Shown one piece after another: positions 55,880-63,592 of a stretch of DNA of 64,000 bases. The stretch is from Stigmatella ashevillena. Its GTDB lineage: Bacteria; Myxococcota; Myxococcia; Myxococcales; Myxococcaceae. Within the stretch, counting starts at the first letter, position 1. Each line of letters begins with the position of its first letter. The notes under the pieces are model-generated. The model was not told the origin of the DNA. It saw nothing but the letters and a program-made list of their open reading frames with translations, and made no database searches. The translations under genes were made by a program, and so were the position numbers. The stretch lies in the NCBI RefSeq assembly GCF_028368975.1, contig NZ_JAQNDM010000001.1, positions 496,001-560,000 of the forward strand. The letters are read 5' to 3'.

Positions 55880-57196
55880 ATGGCCGAGAACCTGAAAATC
55901 ACCCAAGGCCAGTCGGAAAACCTCGGGGAGTTCGGCCGCGCGCACTCGGAGAAGCTCCAGGCGATGGCACGCGGCCTGGTGAGCGGGCTCTACATGCTGG
56001 TGCGGTCCGTGAAGATGTATGACCCGGACAACGCCGTCTTCCAGAAGCCGCTGTTGCAATTGCAGGATCTCATCAACCAGATCATCTCCAAAGAAGGCCG
56101 GTTGGAGCTGGTGGGCGTGAAGGACTCCTTCTACCTGAACAACATGCTGGTGAAGGTGGACCTGAACTCCATCGACAACCAGCGTTACCTGCTGGCGGAG
56201 ATGCGGGCCAAGGACGTGGGAGGCTTCGCGCTGACCAAGTCCATCACCGTGCCGGAGCTGAAGAACTTCGTCTGGATCTTCAGCAAGGAGCAGACGGAGC
56301 AGGTGCAGGAAGACGGGCTGGCGCAGCGCAAGCTGCTCAACATGAAGGTGGCCCGGTTCTCCAAGCTCCGCGAAAAGCTGAGCAAGGACGACTCGCTGGA
56401 GAACCCGGACGACCAGAAGGTGGACCGCAAGAAGTACGCGATGACCATCTACGCGCGCGCAGTGTTCTTCCTCCAGAAGTACATGGAGTCGGTGCGCGAG
56501 GGAAAGCCACTGAACTCGGCCAAGGCGCTGCGGCTGGTGCAGGACTTCGTGGACATCTCCTATGACCAGAAGACGCACTTTCTGGGGATGACCACGACGA
56601 AGCGCGAGGAGGACTACCTCGTCTACCACCAGGTGAACGTCTGCCTGATCAGCATCGTGTTCGGGGCGGAGCTGGGGCTGACGAAACCGCAGTTGAGAGA
56701 CCTGGGCTACATCGCGCTGTTCCACGACGCGGGGATGATCACCATTCCGGAGGAGCTGGCAACCAAGAAGGGAGCGCTGACGCCGGAGGAGAAGGCGCTG
56801 TTCCAGAAGGCGCCGCTCATCTCGGTGCGCAACATCCTGATGGAGAAGGGCTTCTCGCGCTCCACGCTGCTGCGGGTGGTGACGACGTTCGAGCACAAGA
56901 CGGACTTCGGCACGGCGGTGCGGGACTCGCACGGCAACATCCAGATGGTCATCCCCAAGATGAACCTGGGGGTGTACGCGAAGATCATCTCCATCTGTGC
57001 CGCATACGACGCGCTGACGAGCAAGCGTCCCTACCGGGATGCCTACGGCCCGGACGTGGCGCTGATGCTGATGTGGACGGAGTTGCGCAGCAAGTTCGAC
57101 CCGGAGTTGCTGCAGGTCTTCATGCGCGTGATGGCCATCCAGCCGGTGAAGGTGCTCTCCAAGCGCCAGCAGAACGTGTCCCTGTCCGGGGTGTGA
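55880..57196 (+). CDS. HD-domain protein with degenerate HD-GYP motifs
   Basis: 438 residues, ATG 55880, four bases after the HEAT gene. The N-terminal ~120 residues match in pattern the start of the HEAT protein (ARGLVSGLYMLVRSVKMYDPDN... VPELKNFVWIF). The HD-type domain occupies about residues 240-420: LFHDAGMI (His282-Asp283) and IPEELATKKGALTPEEK keep the family layout, but the HHE-R-DG-GYP box is replaced by FEHKTDFGTAV, so the GYP motif is lost; ISICAAYDALTSKRPYRDA ends it. Catalytic c-di-GMP hydrolysis is doubtful; a binding or scaffold function with the HEAT protein is likelier. Confidence 0.82.
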   Translation: MAENLKITQGQSENLGEFGRAHSEKLQAMARGLVSGLYMLVRSVKMYDPDNAVFQKPLLQLQDLINQIISKEGRLELVGVKDSFYLNNMLVKVDLNSIDNQRYLLAEMRAKDVGGFALTKSITVPELKNFVWIFSKEQTEQVQEDGLAQRKLLNMKVARFSKLREKLSKDDSLENPDDQKVDRKKYAMTIYARAVFFLQKYMESVREGKPLNSAKALRLVQDFVDISYDQKTHFLGMTTTKREEDYLVYHQVNVCLISIVFGAELGLTKPQLRDLGYIALFHDAGMITIPEELATKKGALTPEEKALFQKAPLISVRNILMEKGFSRSTLLRVVTTFEHKTDFGTAVRDSHGNIQMVIPKMNLGVYAKIISICAAYDALTSKRPYRDAYGPDVALMLMWTELRSKFDPELLQVFMRVMAIQPVKVLSKRQQNVSLSGV

Positions 57197-57247
57197 GGAC
57201 CTTGCGGCAGGCACACAAGGCAGCGTAGCGCGAGGGGGGAGAAGGCG

Positions 57248-57748
57248 ATGATTCCACCAGTTTTAACAAGATGGATGGCATTGCTCACAACGGTGTTAGC
57301 TGCCAGTGCCGGATGCGCCCACATCCAACAGCCCGAGCGGAAAGTCTACGTCATTTCCAGCAATGCAATCGACGTTGGGTCCAACAACGAGAGCGGAACG
57401 GGCGGCTCTGGTGCGGAGGCCTATTGCAACGAGCTAGAAAAGAAATGCTTTAAAACGTGTTGGAACCGCAAGCCCAAGCTTTCGAGCATCCCGAAGGGCT
57501 CGGGTCGACACAACGAATACTGCACAGAACTGTGCCGCCAAGAGTTCATGAATTGCGTCAAGCAGCAGGAGGAGCTGGAGCGGCAGGAGTCACAAAAGAA
57601 AGACCTTTACTTCCGAGACATGGACTCTGCGCTCGACTGGATCAGGAACCACACAGAAGAGGCTCCGCCCGGAACCACCGTGGTCGTGACCGGAGTTGTC
57701 TTCGTCGTCGCCGTCATGGCGGGTGCGTTGGTGCTGAGTCCCCTCTAA
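57248..57748 (+). CDS. Cys-rich lipoprotein with a C-terminal membrane anchor
   Basis: 166 residues, ATG 57248 (GGGGGGAGAAGG upstream). The signal ends ASAGC (lipidated Cys23). Then a Cys-rich domain: CNELEKKCFKTCW and YCTELCRQEFMNC give seven Cys in two clusters, followed by a Glu/Gln/Lys-rich helix and, near the C-terminus, a hydrophobic stretch (TVVVTGVVFVVAVMAGALVL) before PL. Similar lipoproteins are known to me from myxobacterial genomes but without a function. The base composition is less GC-rich than the flanks. The downstream gene begins 24 bases later and may be a partner. Confidence 0.7.
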   Translation: MIPPVLTRWMALLTTVLAASAGCAHIQQPERKVYVISSNAIDVGSNNESGTGGSGAEAYCNELEKKCFKTCWNRKPKLSSIPKGSGRHNEYCTELCRQEFMNCVKQQEELERQESQKKDLYFRDMDSALDWIRNHTEEAPPGTTVVVTGVVFVVAVMAGALVLSPL

Positions 57749-57772
57749 AGCAGCCATCAGCCTGGTGCGAAT

Positions 57773-58159
57773 ATGACATACATCTCAGACTTTGACGTAG
57801 AGGACATCCTTGCCACGCTGGAATCCGTCAGCCAGGAGCACGGAGCAGACTCGAAAGAAAGAGGGGCAGTTCAGCTTGCCGCTATTGCGTTGCTCTACGC
57901 CCGCCATCTCAGGAAGCTAGACGATTTCCGCAAGTACTATCGCGAGTTTTTTGACCCATCCTACACAGTCAAGGTCTCTCGCGAATTTTCGACACAGAAA
58001 GAAGCAGACGATTGGCTTACCAGCGGGGGGGCCAACGACGGGGAACGAGTCAAAATCGCCGGCAAGGGTTTTCATATTGTTCAGCTCTCAAAAGGTTTGA
58101 GATTTATTTACGCACCTCTTCCGGAAGAGCTAGGACCTCCGGAATCGGATTCTGATTAG
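57773..58159 (+). CDS. Small soluble protein of unknown function, partner of the Cys-rich lipoprotein
   Basis: 128 residues, ATG 57773. An N-terminal helical part (DVEDILATLESVSQEHGAD, AIALLYARHLRKLDDFRKYYREF) is followed by a compact beta part (STQKEADDWLTSGGANDGERVKIAGKGFHIVQLSKG), of the kind seen in immunity or anti-toxin proteins and in myxobacterial paralogous families. There is no signal peptide. The gene directly follows the lipoprotein gene. Lower GC than surroundings. Function unknown; toxin-immunity cannot be shown. Confidence 0.65.
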   Translation: MTYISDFDVEDILATLESVSQEHGADSKERGAVQLAAIALLYARHLRKLDDFRKYYREFFDPSYTVKVSREFSTQKEADDWLTSGGANDGERVKIAGKGFHIVQLSKGLRFIYAPLPEELGPPESDSD

Positions 58160-58217
58160 AGACCCTAACGACAATAAGGCTTGAGGGTGGGTATTGCGGT
58201 GAACGAATAAGTGGGCC

Positions 58218-58865
58218 ATGAGAACCAGAGAAATGAGGTGCGCTTCACTTGAGAACCGCTTTTCAATGCGCGTAGATCACACGCGAGCCGATCGGGCTGA
58301 TGCTGGTATCAATAAGTGGAAATTCCCCGACGTTATCCTCCTTGATTGGGACGTAGGCCAAGTTGTCGACGAAGGGTACCAGCTAGACAAGAATCTCCTT
58401 GAAATGAAGCGCTCCCTTGGCGAGCAACCGTTCCGCCTAACTTCCGTAGAACTGAAGGTCGCGATGACGCTCGCTGGTTTTCGCGAGAACTTCTTTCAGT
58501 GCGTTAGCAACTCCAAGTGGGCACATCATTCATTACTAGCCGTTGCGCATCCTCTGGACGACACAACGCTGGTTGAAGAGCTACGACGGCTTGGCACTTC
58601 GTACGACGTGACGATTGTCAGCTACTCGTTGGATCCACATCAGCTCAATGGTCTGCCAAATGTAACCAAGATGATCAATCTATCGACGATTGCGACAGGG
58701 CGCCAGCGAACCGGCCTTGACTGGGAGCACATCAAGGATATGCGTGGCCGCACAAATGACTTCATCGCCCTCTTCGAGTGGATCGCGCACTGCCTCAATG
58801 AAGGACGTCCATTTGATTACTCCGACTTCCGCGCCGTCATGGAGATTCAGAAGCAATACACTTAA
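58218..58865 (+). CDS. HrgA/COG2958-like PD-(D/E)XK protein, probably shortened at the N-terminus
   Basis: 215 residues from ATG 58218. The KWKFPDVILLDW ... LTSVELKVA pattern fits a PD-(D/E)XK nuclease core, and RENFFQCVSNSKWAHHSLLAVAH matches the HrgA/COG2958 block known from restriction-associated proteins. HrgA proteins normally have an extra HTH/HARE-type region at the N-terminus; here a stop codon lies 18 bases upstream, and the first residues already look like an internal family segment (RFSMRVDHTRADRA with NR before). So it is either a 5'-deleted relic or a compact variant. The composition is distinctly less GC-rich, suggesting transfer. Confidence 0.55.
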   Translation: MRTREMRCASLENRFSMRVDHTRADRADAGINKWKFPDVILLDWDVGQVVDEGYQLDKNLLEMKRSLGEQPFRLTSVELKVAMTLAGFRENFFQCVSNSKWAHHSLLAVAHPLDDTTLVEELRRLGTSYDVTIVSYSLDPHQLNGLPNVTKMINLSTIATGRQRTGLDWEHIKDMRGRTNDFIALFEWIAHCLNEGRPFDYSDFRAVMEIQKQYT

Positions 58866-59299
58866 GAGTGAGCCGGATCATTCTCAAGTATACGAACGCT
58901 TCCACTGACGAGCTTCACCTCGGCTCCGGCTTGTTGGGCCATGCGTTCGATTCGCGGTCCCTCCTAAGCCGAATCGCCCATACATGATGGAGCATAGGGA
59001 CTTGCTCGGAGGCCAGTGGCAATACGGCACCGGTTGCATCCCGGTCCTGCACATCCGCCGAACCGCTCCACGCCACCAGCAGCAAGCCCAGGGGGAAGAA
59101 CTCCTGTAAAGGGACGAACTCAGAGCTAAAAAAGGCCCTGTACCTTTGGCTGCTCTCCAGACTGGCGTGGGCGTCCTTCACTAGAGAAAACAACTCTTTC
59201 CCAGCGTATTTCGACAACTCAAACAAATACAGGCCGCAGCACCGGAGGCTCTCAGGGCAACCATGCGAGCGGTCATCTTTGTATGAGGGAATAACTTCA
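58866..59299. other. Gene-poor accessory stretch with a broken reading frame
   Basis: 434 bases between the HrgA-like gene and the RTX protease gene. Besides the minus-strand remnant at 58915-59307 nothing is supported. Composition is less GC-rich than the window average. GAGGG at 59285 serves the RTX protease gene. Confidence 0.4.
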
Positions 59300-59307
59300 A
59301 TGGCTGT
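58915..59307 (-). pseudogene. Open minus-strand frame without a good start, possible gene remnant
   Basis: From a TGA at 59308-59310 the minus-strand frame stays open to the stop at 58915 and reads like protein (IEVIPSYKDDRSHGCPES, LFELSKYAGKELFSLVKDA, FFSSEFVPLQEFFPLGLLLV), but there is only a TTG candidate at 59226 without a binding site. It also overlaps the first bases of the RTX gene. Probably the 3' part of a decayed gene; it could also be chance in a short region. Confidence 0.3.
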
Positions 59308-60691
59308 TCAGAGAACTGGTATCCGTCCTGCTTCCAAGGCACCCCGCGAACACAAGACGCCTGCTTCCTCACATGGTGTCCAACCAAGCAAGCCGCAGGC
59401 CCGACCCGGCAAATCTGAGACAGTACGGGCCGCGCTACATCGAGACAGTTTTGAAGGAGCGGTGAAGGGTCAGCATGCAGCTCAGGCTTCCAAGAAGGCC
59501 TCCGGCCAAGTGCCGACCGTGAGCACGGATGCCTCCGGACGCACGGTGGTGGACCTGGGCAGTGGGAACAACACCGCCACCGTCTCCCAGACGAAGGACG
59601 GCCGTCTGGTCGTGAAGTCCGATGGCCACACGCGCACCTTTACGGCGGAAGAGTCCCGCGGCCTCATCATCCGAGGAGGCGCGGGGAACGACACGGTGAA
59701 GGTAGGAGCCAACGTGACCCGGGCCGTCACCATCGAGGGCGGCACCGGCAATGACAAGCTCTGGGGTGGCCGGGGCCGAGACACGCTGGACGGTGGCGCG
59801 GGGGACGACTACCTCAACGGTGGCAAGGGCAATGACGTGCTGCGCGGCAGCGCGGGCCGGGACGTGGCGTATGGGCTCGACGGCAAGGACCATCTGGATG
59901 GCGGCACAGGGCGCGACTACCTGGATGGCGGACTCGGTTCCGACAAGCTGTTCGGTCAGAGCGGAGCGGACCAACTCATCGGTGGACGCGACAACGACCG
60001 GCTGGAGGGGGGCAGCGGCAACGACACACTGGCCGGGGGATTCGGACGCGACACCCTCCAGGGAGGCCATGGCCGTGACTCGCTCTATATCCAGCGGGAC
60101 GACTCCGTACGCCAGGGAGGGCAAGATAACCGGAGCTTCGTCGACATGAGCACAGCCAGTGGCCTGGGCAGCTCCATCTCCGTCTCTGGCAGCGCGGAGT
60201 TCCGCGCTCAGGTGCAATCCGACCTGGACGCGCTGCGCTCACTGCCGACAGGGCAGCGAATGCTCCGGGGGCTCGACGCGACCGGAAAGCCCATCCAGAT
60301 CCTTTCCACCCGGAAGCCCTCCGAAGGCAGCAGCGCCCTTCCCACAGGCGACCTCTACACCAACAAGGACCGCACTCACCTCCTCTCTACTTCCGCCCAG
60401 ATCTCCTACAACAGCAACATGACGGACCTCTCGAGCATCACCCCAGAGAAAGTCAGGAGAGAAGAGTGGCAGGTGTTGCCTCCCTCGGTGGGGTTGTTTC
60501 ACGAGCTGGCCCATGCTCATGATTTCCTGACCGGCGAGCTTGATCGTCGATCCACCAACGGCACACCGAACGCGGAGCTGTCCGCGACGGGGTTGCCCCA
60601 CAATGGAACGCCGTCCCACCGCCCAAGCGAGAATGACCTGCGCGCGGAGTTGAGCCTGCCCCGGCGCACGTCCTATTACCTTCGCGGTTAA
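59300..60691 (+). CDS. RTX-repeat protein fused to an NleD-like (M91) zinc metalloprotease domain
   Basis: 463 residues from ATG 59300 (GAGGGA upstream). The N-terminal ~70 residues are disordered and basic, without a signal peptide, ending HRDSFEGAVKG. About residues 125-275 are RTX nonapeptides (GGxGxDxLx; for example GGTGNDKLWGGRGRDTL), expected to bind Ca2+. The C-terminal ~150 residues carry HELAHAHD (401-408; HExxH zinc site) in SVGLFHELAHAHDFL, a later ATGLPH and the family ending ENDLRAELSLPRRTSYY, the layout of peptidase M91 (NleD/HopH1 effectors). Unlike ordinary RTX exoproteins the enzymatic domain is C-terminal. A secreted or injected protease toxin is inferred. Confidence 0.85.
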   Translation: MAVQRTGIRPASKAPREHKTPASSHGVQPSKPQARPGKSETVRAALHRDSFEGAVKGQHAAQASKKASGQVPTVSTDASGRTVVDLGSGNNTATVSQTKDGRLVVKSDGHTRTFTAEESRGLIIRGGAGNDTVKVGANVTRAVTIEGGTGNDKLWGGRGRDTLDGGAGDDYLNGGKGNDVLRGSAGRDVAYGLDGKDHLDGGTGRDYLDGGLGSDKLFGQSGADQLIGGRDNDRLEGGSGNDTLAGGFGRDTLQGGHGRDSLYIQRDDSVRQGGQDNRSFVDMSTASGLGSSISVSGSAEFRAQVQSDLDALRSLPTGQRMLRGLDATGKPIQILSTRKPSEGSSALPTGDLYTNKDRTHLLSTSAQISYNSNMTDLSSITPEKVRREEWQVLPPSVGLFHELAHAHDFLTGELDRRSTNGTPNAELSATGLPHNGTPSHRPSENDLRAELSLPRRTSYYLRG

Positions 60692-60812
60692 TGCTCGGAT
60701 CGACCGTTGGCCAGACGACCCCATTTCTCGGCCAAGATGCTTCCCTTGCTCGGTTCGGCTCATGCCTCATTGACAGGAGCGGCACGAAGGCGAACACCGC
60801 AGCGGCTCTCTG

Positions 60813-61313
60813 TTACGGCTCACCTGTTTCTTGGGGAATGGGAGGTGGAGATTCCAGTGAAGGCGCGGGCGACGGCACAGAAGGGAGTGCCTGCCCGGAC
60901 TCGGGATCCGGACCGCGCTGGGGAATGGGCGCCTGCGCCACAACCTCGCCTTGAGGCGTGACGGCGTACACATACCACCCGTCGAGGACGCGCACGCGTG
61001 GGCCTTGGCACCTATCAAAGCGTTGGTCCACGACCACGTAGTACAAACCCGGCGTCGGCCCTGTAAAGACGACGGTATCCAATCCCTGTTCGGGACTGCT
61101 GCAACCCCAAAACAGATTTGGAAACGGGTGGGTCTGAATCATCTCGCGGATGGCAGCAGCGGCGGCGAGTGCGGCTCCCGCTTCCATGGCCGGGACGGCA
61201 AGCCGAGATGAATGCTCGGTAGGCCACTGCACTTCTCCCTTCCAGGCCTTGGCGGGCACCGCACATCCGTGAAGGACGACCGCGAGGGCTGAAAGCGCAC
61301 ACGCCTTGATCAT
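60813..61313 (-). CDS. Small lipoprotein of unknown function
   Basis: 166 residues from ATG 61313, chosen because AGGAGAGA lies just upstream; ATG 61337 is less likely. Signal MIKACALSALAVVLHGC gives lipidated Cys17. The mature part has a helical segment (AMEAGAALAAAAAIREMI), a central beta-rich domain with FDRCQGPRVRVLDGWYVYAV, and a Pro-rich tail. It converges with the RTX protease gene. If the protease needs an envelope immunity protein, this neighbour is a candidate, but its opposite orientation and separate promoter argue against a simple pair. Confidence 0.7.
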   Translation of the reverse strand: MIKACALSALAVVLHGCAVPAKAWKGEVQWPTEHSSRLAVPAMEAGAALAAAAAIREMIQTHPFPNLFWGCSSPEQGLDTVVFTGPTPGLYYVVVDQRFDRCQGPRVRVLDGWYVYAVTPQGEVVAQAPIPQRGPDPESGQALPSVPSPAPSLESPPPIPQETGEP

Positions 61314-61504
61314 CTTTCTCTCCTGGCGCTTATTCACTCAGCACACGTAGAGGTTGATCGCACCGTGGCGCGTTCGTAGAGAGCCTACGATTTTCCATGG
61401 GCCCCTGCCACCAGAAGCCCAGCGTTCGTGAGATTTGGTGGCAGGCGACAAAATACCCCGTCTGGGGCGAAATGCCTCAATGCGCGCCGCCCACGCCCTC
61501 CGCG

Positions 61505-63463
61505 TCACTCCCGGAAGGTCGCATCACTCCGATCCAGGTCTGTGGACAGAGGCTCGCTGTACAGCAAGCTGCTGCGGTGCCGGATGTAGCTACCGGGGAA
61601 GTTGAAGGACTCGAACGAAGTCAGACTGGAATTGGCTTGTCCCGGCCGACGCCACCACGTGGCATCTGCCTTGAACAAAGCGGAGCCATCGTTCTGGGAC
61701 AGCCAGAGTTCTCCGTTGGCGTGCCTCAGGAAGTAGCCAGGGAACGCAACGGACTCCAGGGAGAGGGCGGAGGCATTCGCCAGTCCCGGAACGATTCGCC
61801 ACTCCGCGTCTTCTGCTGGAGACAGGAAATTGTCGATCCGGCCCCGGCTGCTCTGATGCCGGATGAAGTAGCCCCGCAGTGAAGACTCGAACCGTGAAAA
61901 GGCGCGGGCCGTCACGTTGTCGAACCGCGCGGCCGCCTGGTAAGTCCTGACACCGATCGTCCCCGACGCATACGAGGCGTCCGTCGCGGTGATCTTTGGC
62001 GTGACCATGTCATCCACGTAGACGCTGAGGGTAGACCCCACGGCCACCACTCGGACATGGTGAACCGTATTGGCGGCAAGAGACGCCGCCACCGACGCAA
62101 TCGTCGTCCAGTTGTTGTCCGCCTTGCCCAGGAACACCTGGCCTTGCTCGAAACCGGCGAAGTACCCCTGGTAGGCATCCGTCCCGGTCTCCAGGCGGCT
62201 GGCCCGGAACATCAGTCCCGCGTTGCCAGCGGCACCAAGCGTGATGTCGGCATCGAGCGTGCCATTCGAGAAGAGCACGCCCGCAGGAATCGCCTTCGCG
62301 CCAGGATGGGCCGCGACGGTCAACTGGCTTCCAGACACGGCCCAGCTTCCCCCGTAGACACTCCAACCATTCGCGTTGCCGTCATTGAAGTCATCGCTGA
62401 ACGGGGTCTCCCATCGCGCCGTCTTGGCAATGACGGGCGCCAAGAGCTTGGCGATCTTCACGTGCCCGCTCTCCGAAGGATGCAGGTCATCGCTGAAATC
62501 CGAAGTCCCCGGCGTCACCCAACCACTGGTGTCCACATAGTACAGCTTCGTGTCACCGGCGGAGATCCTCGCGTTCACGGCGGCCAGCGTGGGGGCCACC
62601 TTGAATCCCCCGAAGGTCCTCAGCGCGAAGAGGATGGCGTTCGGGTGCTGGGCCCGGACGTTCTGCAGAAAGGTGGTGTACGTGCTCTGGAGGGCGGCGT
62701 CGGAGATGTTCTTGGTGTTGTCGTTGGTCCCCAGGTTGATGACCACCGCATCGGCCTGATAGCGGGAGAAGTCCCACATGGGGGAAGACGGGTACTGTAC
62801 GGTCTGCAGCTTGAAATACTGATTGCTCATTCCGATGCCGTTCGGAGAGAAGCAAGCCACGCCGTCCTGGAGACAGATACCAGAATAGGCAATCTGGGTA
62901 TGGTCCGCGTTCAAGGCCTCACCCACCAGCCACGCGTAGTCACTCAAGGCGCCTTGGCTCAGGGCACAGCACCCCGCGGTGATCGAGTCTCCGATGAACT
63001 CGAGCCGCCTGGTCCGGACGGCGGGCGCCTGGGTGGTCGCACCACTGCCCAAGACCAATCCCTGGAACTGCAAGACATCCGACTCGGAGCGGGACGCCAC
63101 CCGCAGGGTGTGCGCTCCAGCGGCCAGCGGCGTTGGGGTCAGATTGATGGTCCCATTGGCCCCCGGGTAATAGACATCCCCTCTTCCGTCGATGCTGACG
63201 TAGAGGTTTGTGGCCGCGGCCAGACGGAGTTGCACCGTCGTGCCAGTGAAGTTGACCCGGAAATAGGCACCCGGCCAGTAGCTCCGATAGACAGACGCGT
63301 TCGTCTTGTCCCACCTGCCCACGTAAAGAATGTTCGCATCGGAGGGAGAACCATCCCCCGTGGCCGCGGCCGCCAGGGGGCTGCTCGCGAGCCCTGACAT
63401 GAGAAGCACACAGACCGCCGTCAACACGGTTACGAGCCATCGCATCCTGAATCGATTCGTCAT
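61505..63463 (-). CDS. Secreted SGNH esterase with concanavalin-like and AbfB-type C-terminal modules
   Basis: 652 residues from ATG 63463 (ATG 63445 six codons later is alternative); signal MRWLVTVLTAVCVLLMSGLASSPLAAAA. Domains in order: an N-terminal jelly-roll, CE2-type (about residues 45-150); an SGNH/GDSL esterase with IGDSIT (nucleophile Ser), GTNDN and the DDLHPSESGH Asp-His pair; a concanavalin/LamG-like domain (FSDDFNDGNANGWSVYGG); and two or three beta-trefoil AbfB (CBM42-like) repeats (YFIRHQSSRG, GYFLRHANGEL, GSYIRHRSS). Probably a deacetylase on plant hemicellulose (acetylxylan, arabinoxylan). Fits the secreted polysaccharidases at the window's other end. Confidence 0.88.
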   Translation of the reverse strand: MTNRFRMRWLVTVLTAVCVLLMSGLASSPLAAAATGDGSPSDANILYVGRWDKTNASVYRSYWPGAYFRVNFTGTTVQLRLAAATNLYVSIDGRGDVYYPGANGTINLTPTPLAAGAHTLRVASRSESDVLQFQGLVLGSGATTQAPAVRTRRLEFIGDSITAGCCALSQGALSDYAWLVGEALNADHTQIAYSGICLQDGVACFSPNGIGMSNQYFKLQTVQYPSSPMWDFSRYQADAVVINLGTNDNTKNISDAALQSTYTTFLQNVRAQHPNAILFALRTFGGFKVAPTLAAVNARISAGDTKLYYVDTSGWVTPGTSDFSDDLHPSESGHVKIAKLLAPVIAKTARWETPFSDDFNDGNANGWSVYGGSWAVSGSQLTVAAHPGAKAIPAGVLFSNGTLDADITLGAAGNAGLMFRASRLETGTDAYQGYFAGFEQGQVFLGKADNNWTTIASVAASLAANTVHHVRVVAVGSTLSVYVDDMVTPKITATDASYASGTIGVRTYQAAARFDNVTARAFSRFESSLRGYFIRHQSSRGRIDNFLSPAEDAEWRIVPGLANASALSLESVAFPGYFLRHANGELWLSQNDGSALFKADATWWRRPGQANSSLTSFESFNFPGSYIRHRSSLLYSEPLSTDLDRSDATFRE

Positions 63464-63592
63464 CACCCTGGCCTCCGCTCCTGGTCTCAAAGAATAGATT
63501 TCTCCAGGAAAACAACTTAATATGCTCTGGCTCGAAATACGGGTCAATCTGCTTTCAGTGCATTCAAGAGCGCTTGGTACAGTGTCGGCACC

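Noticed and set aside
60813..61313. Immunity protein for the RTX protease
   Set aside because: It is encoded convergently on the other strand, is a lipoprotein and shows no immunity-like features; only proximity supports the idea.
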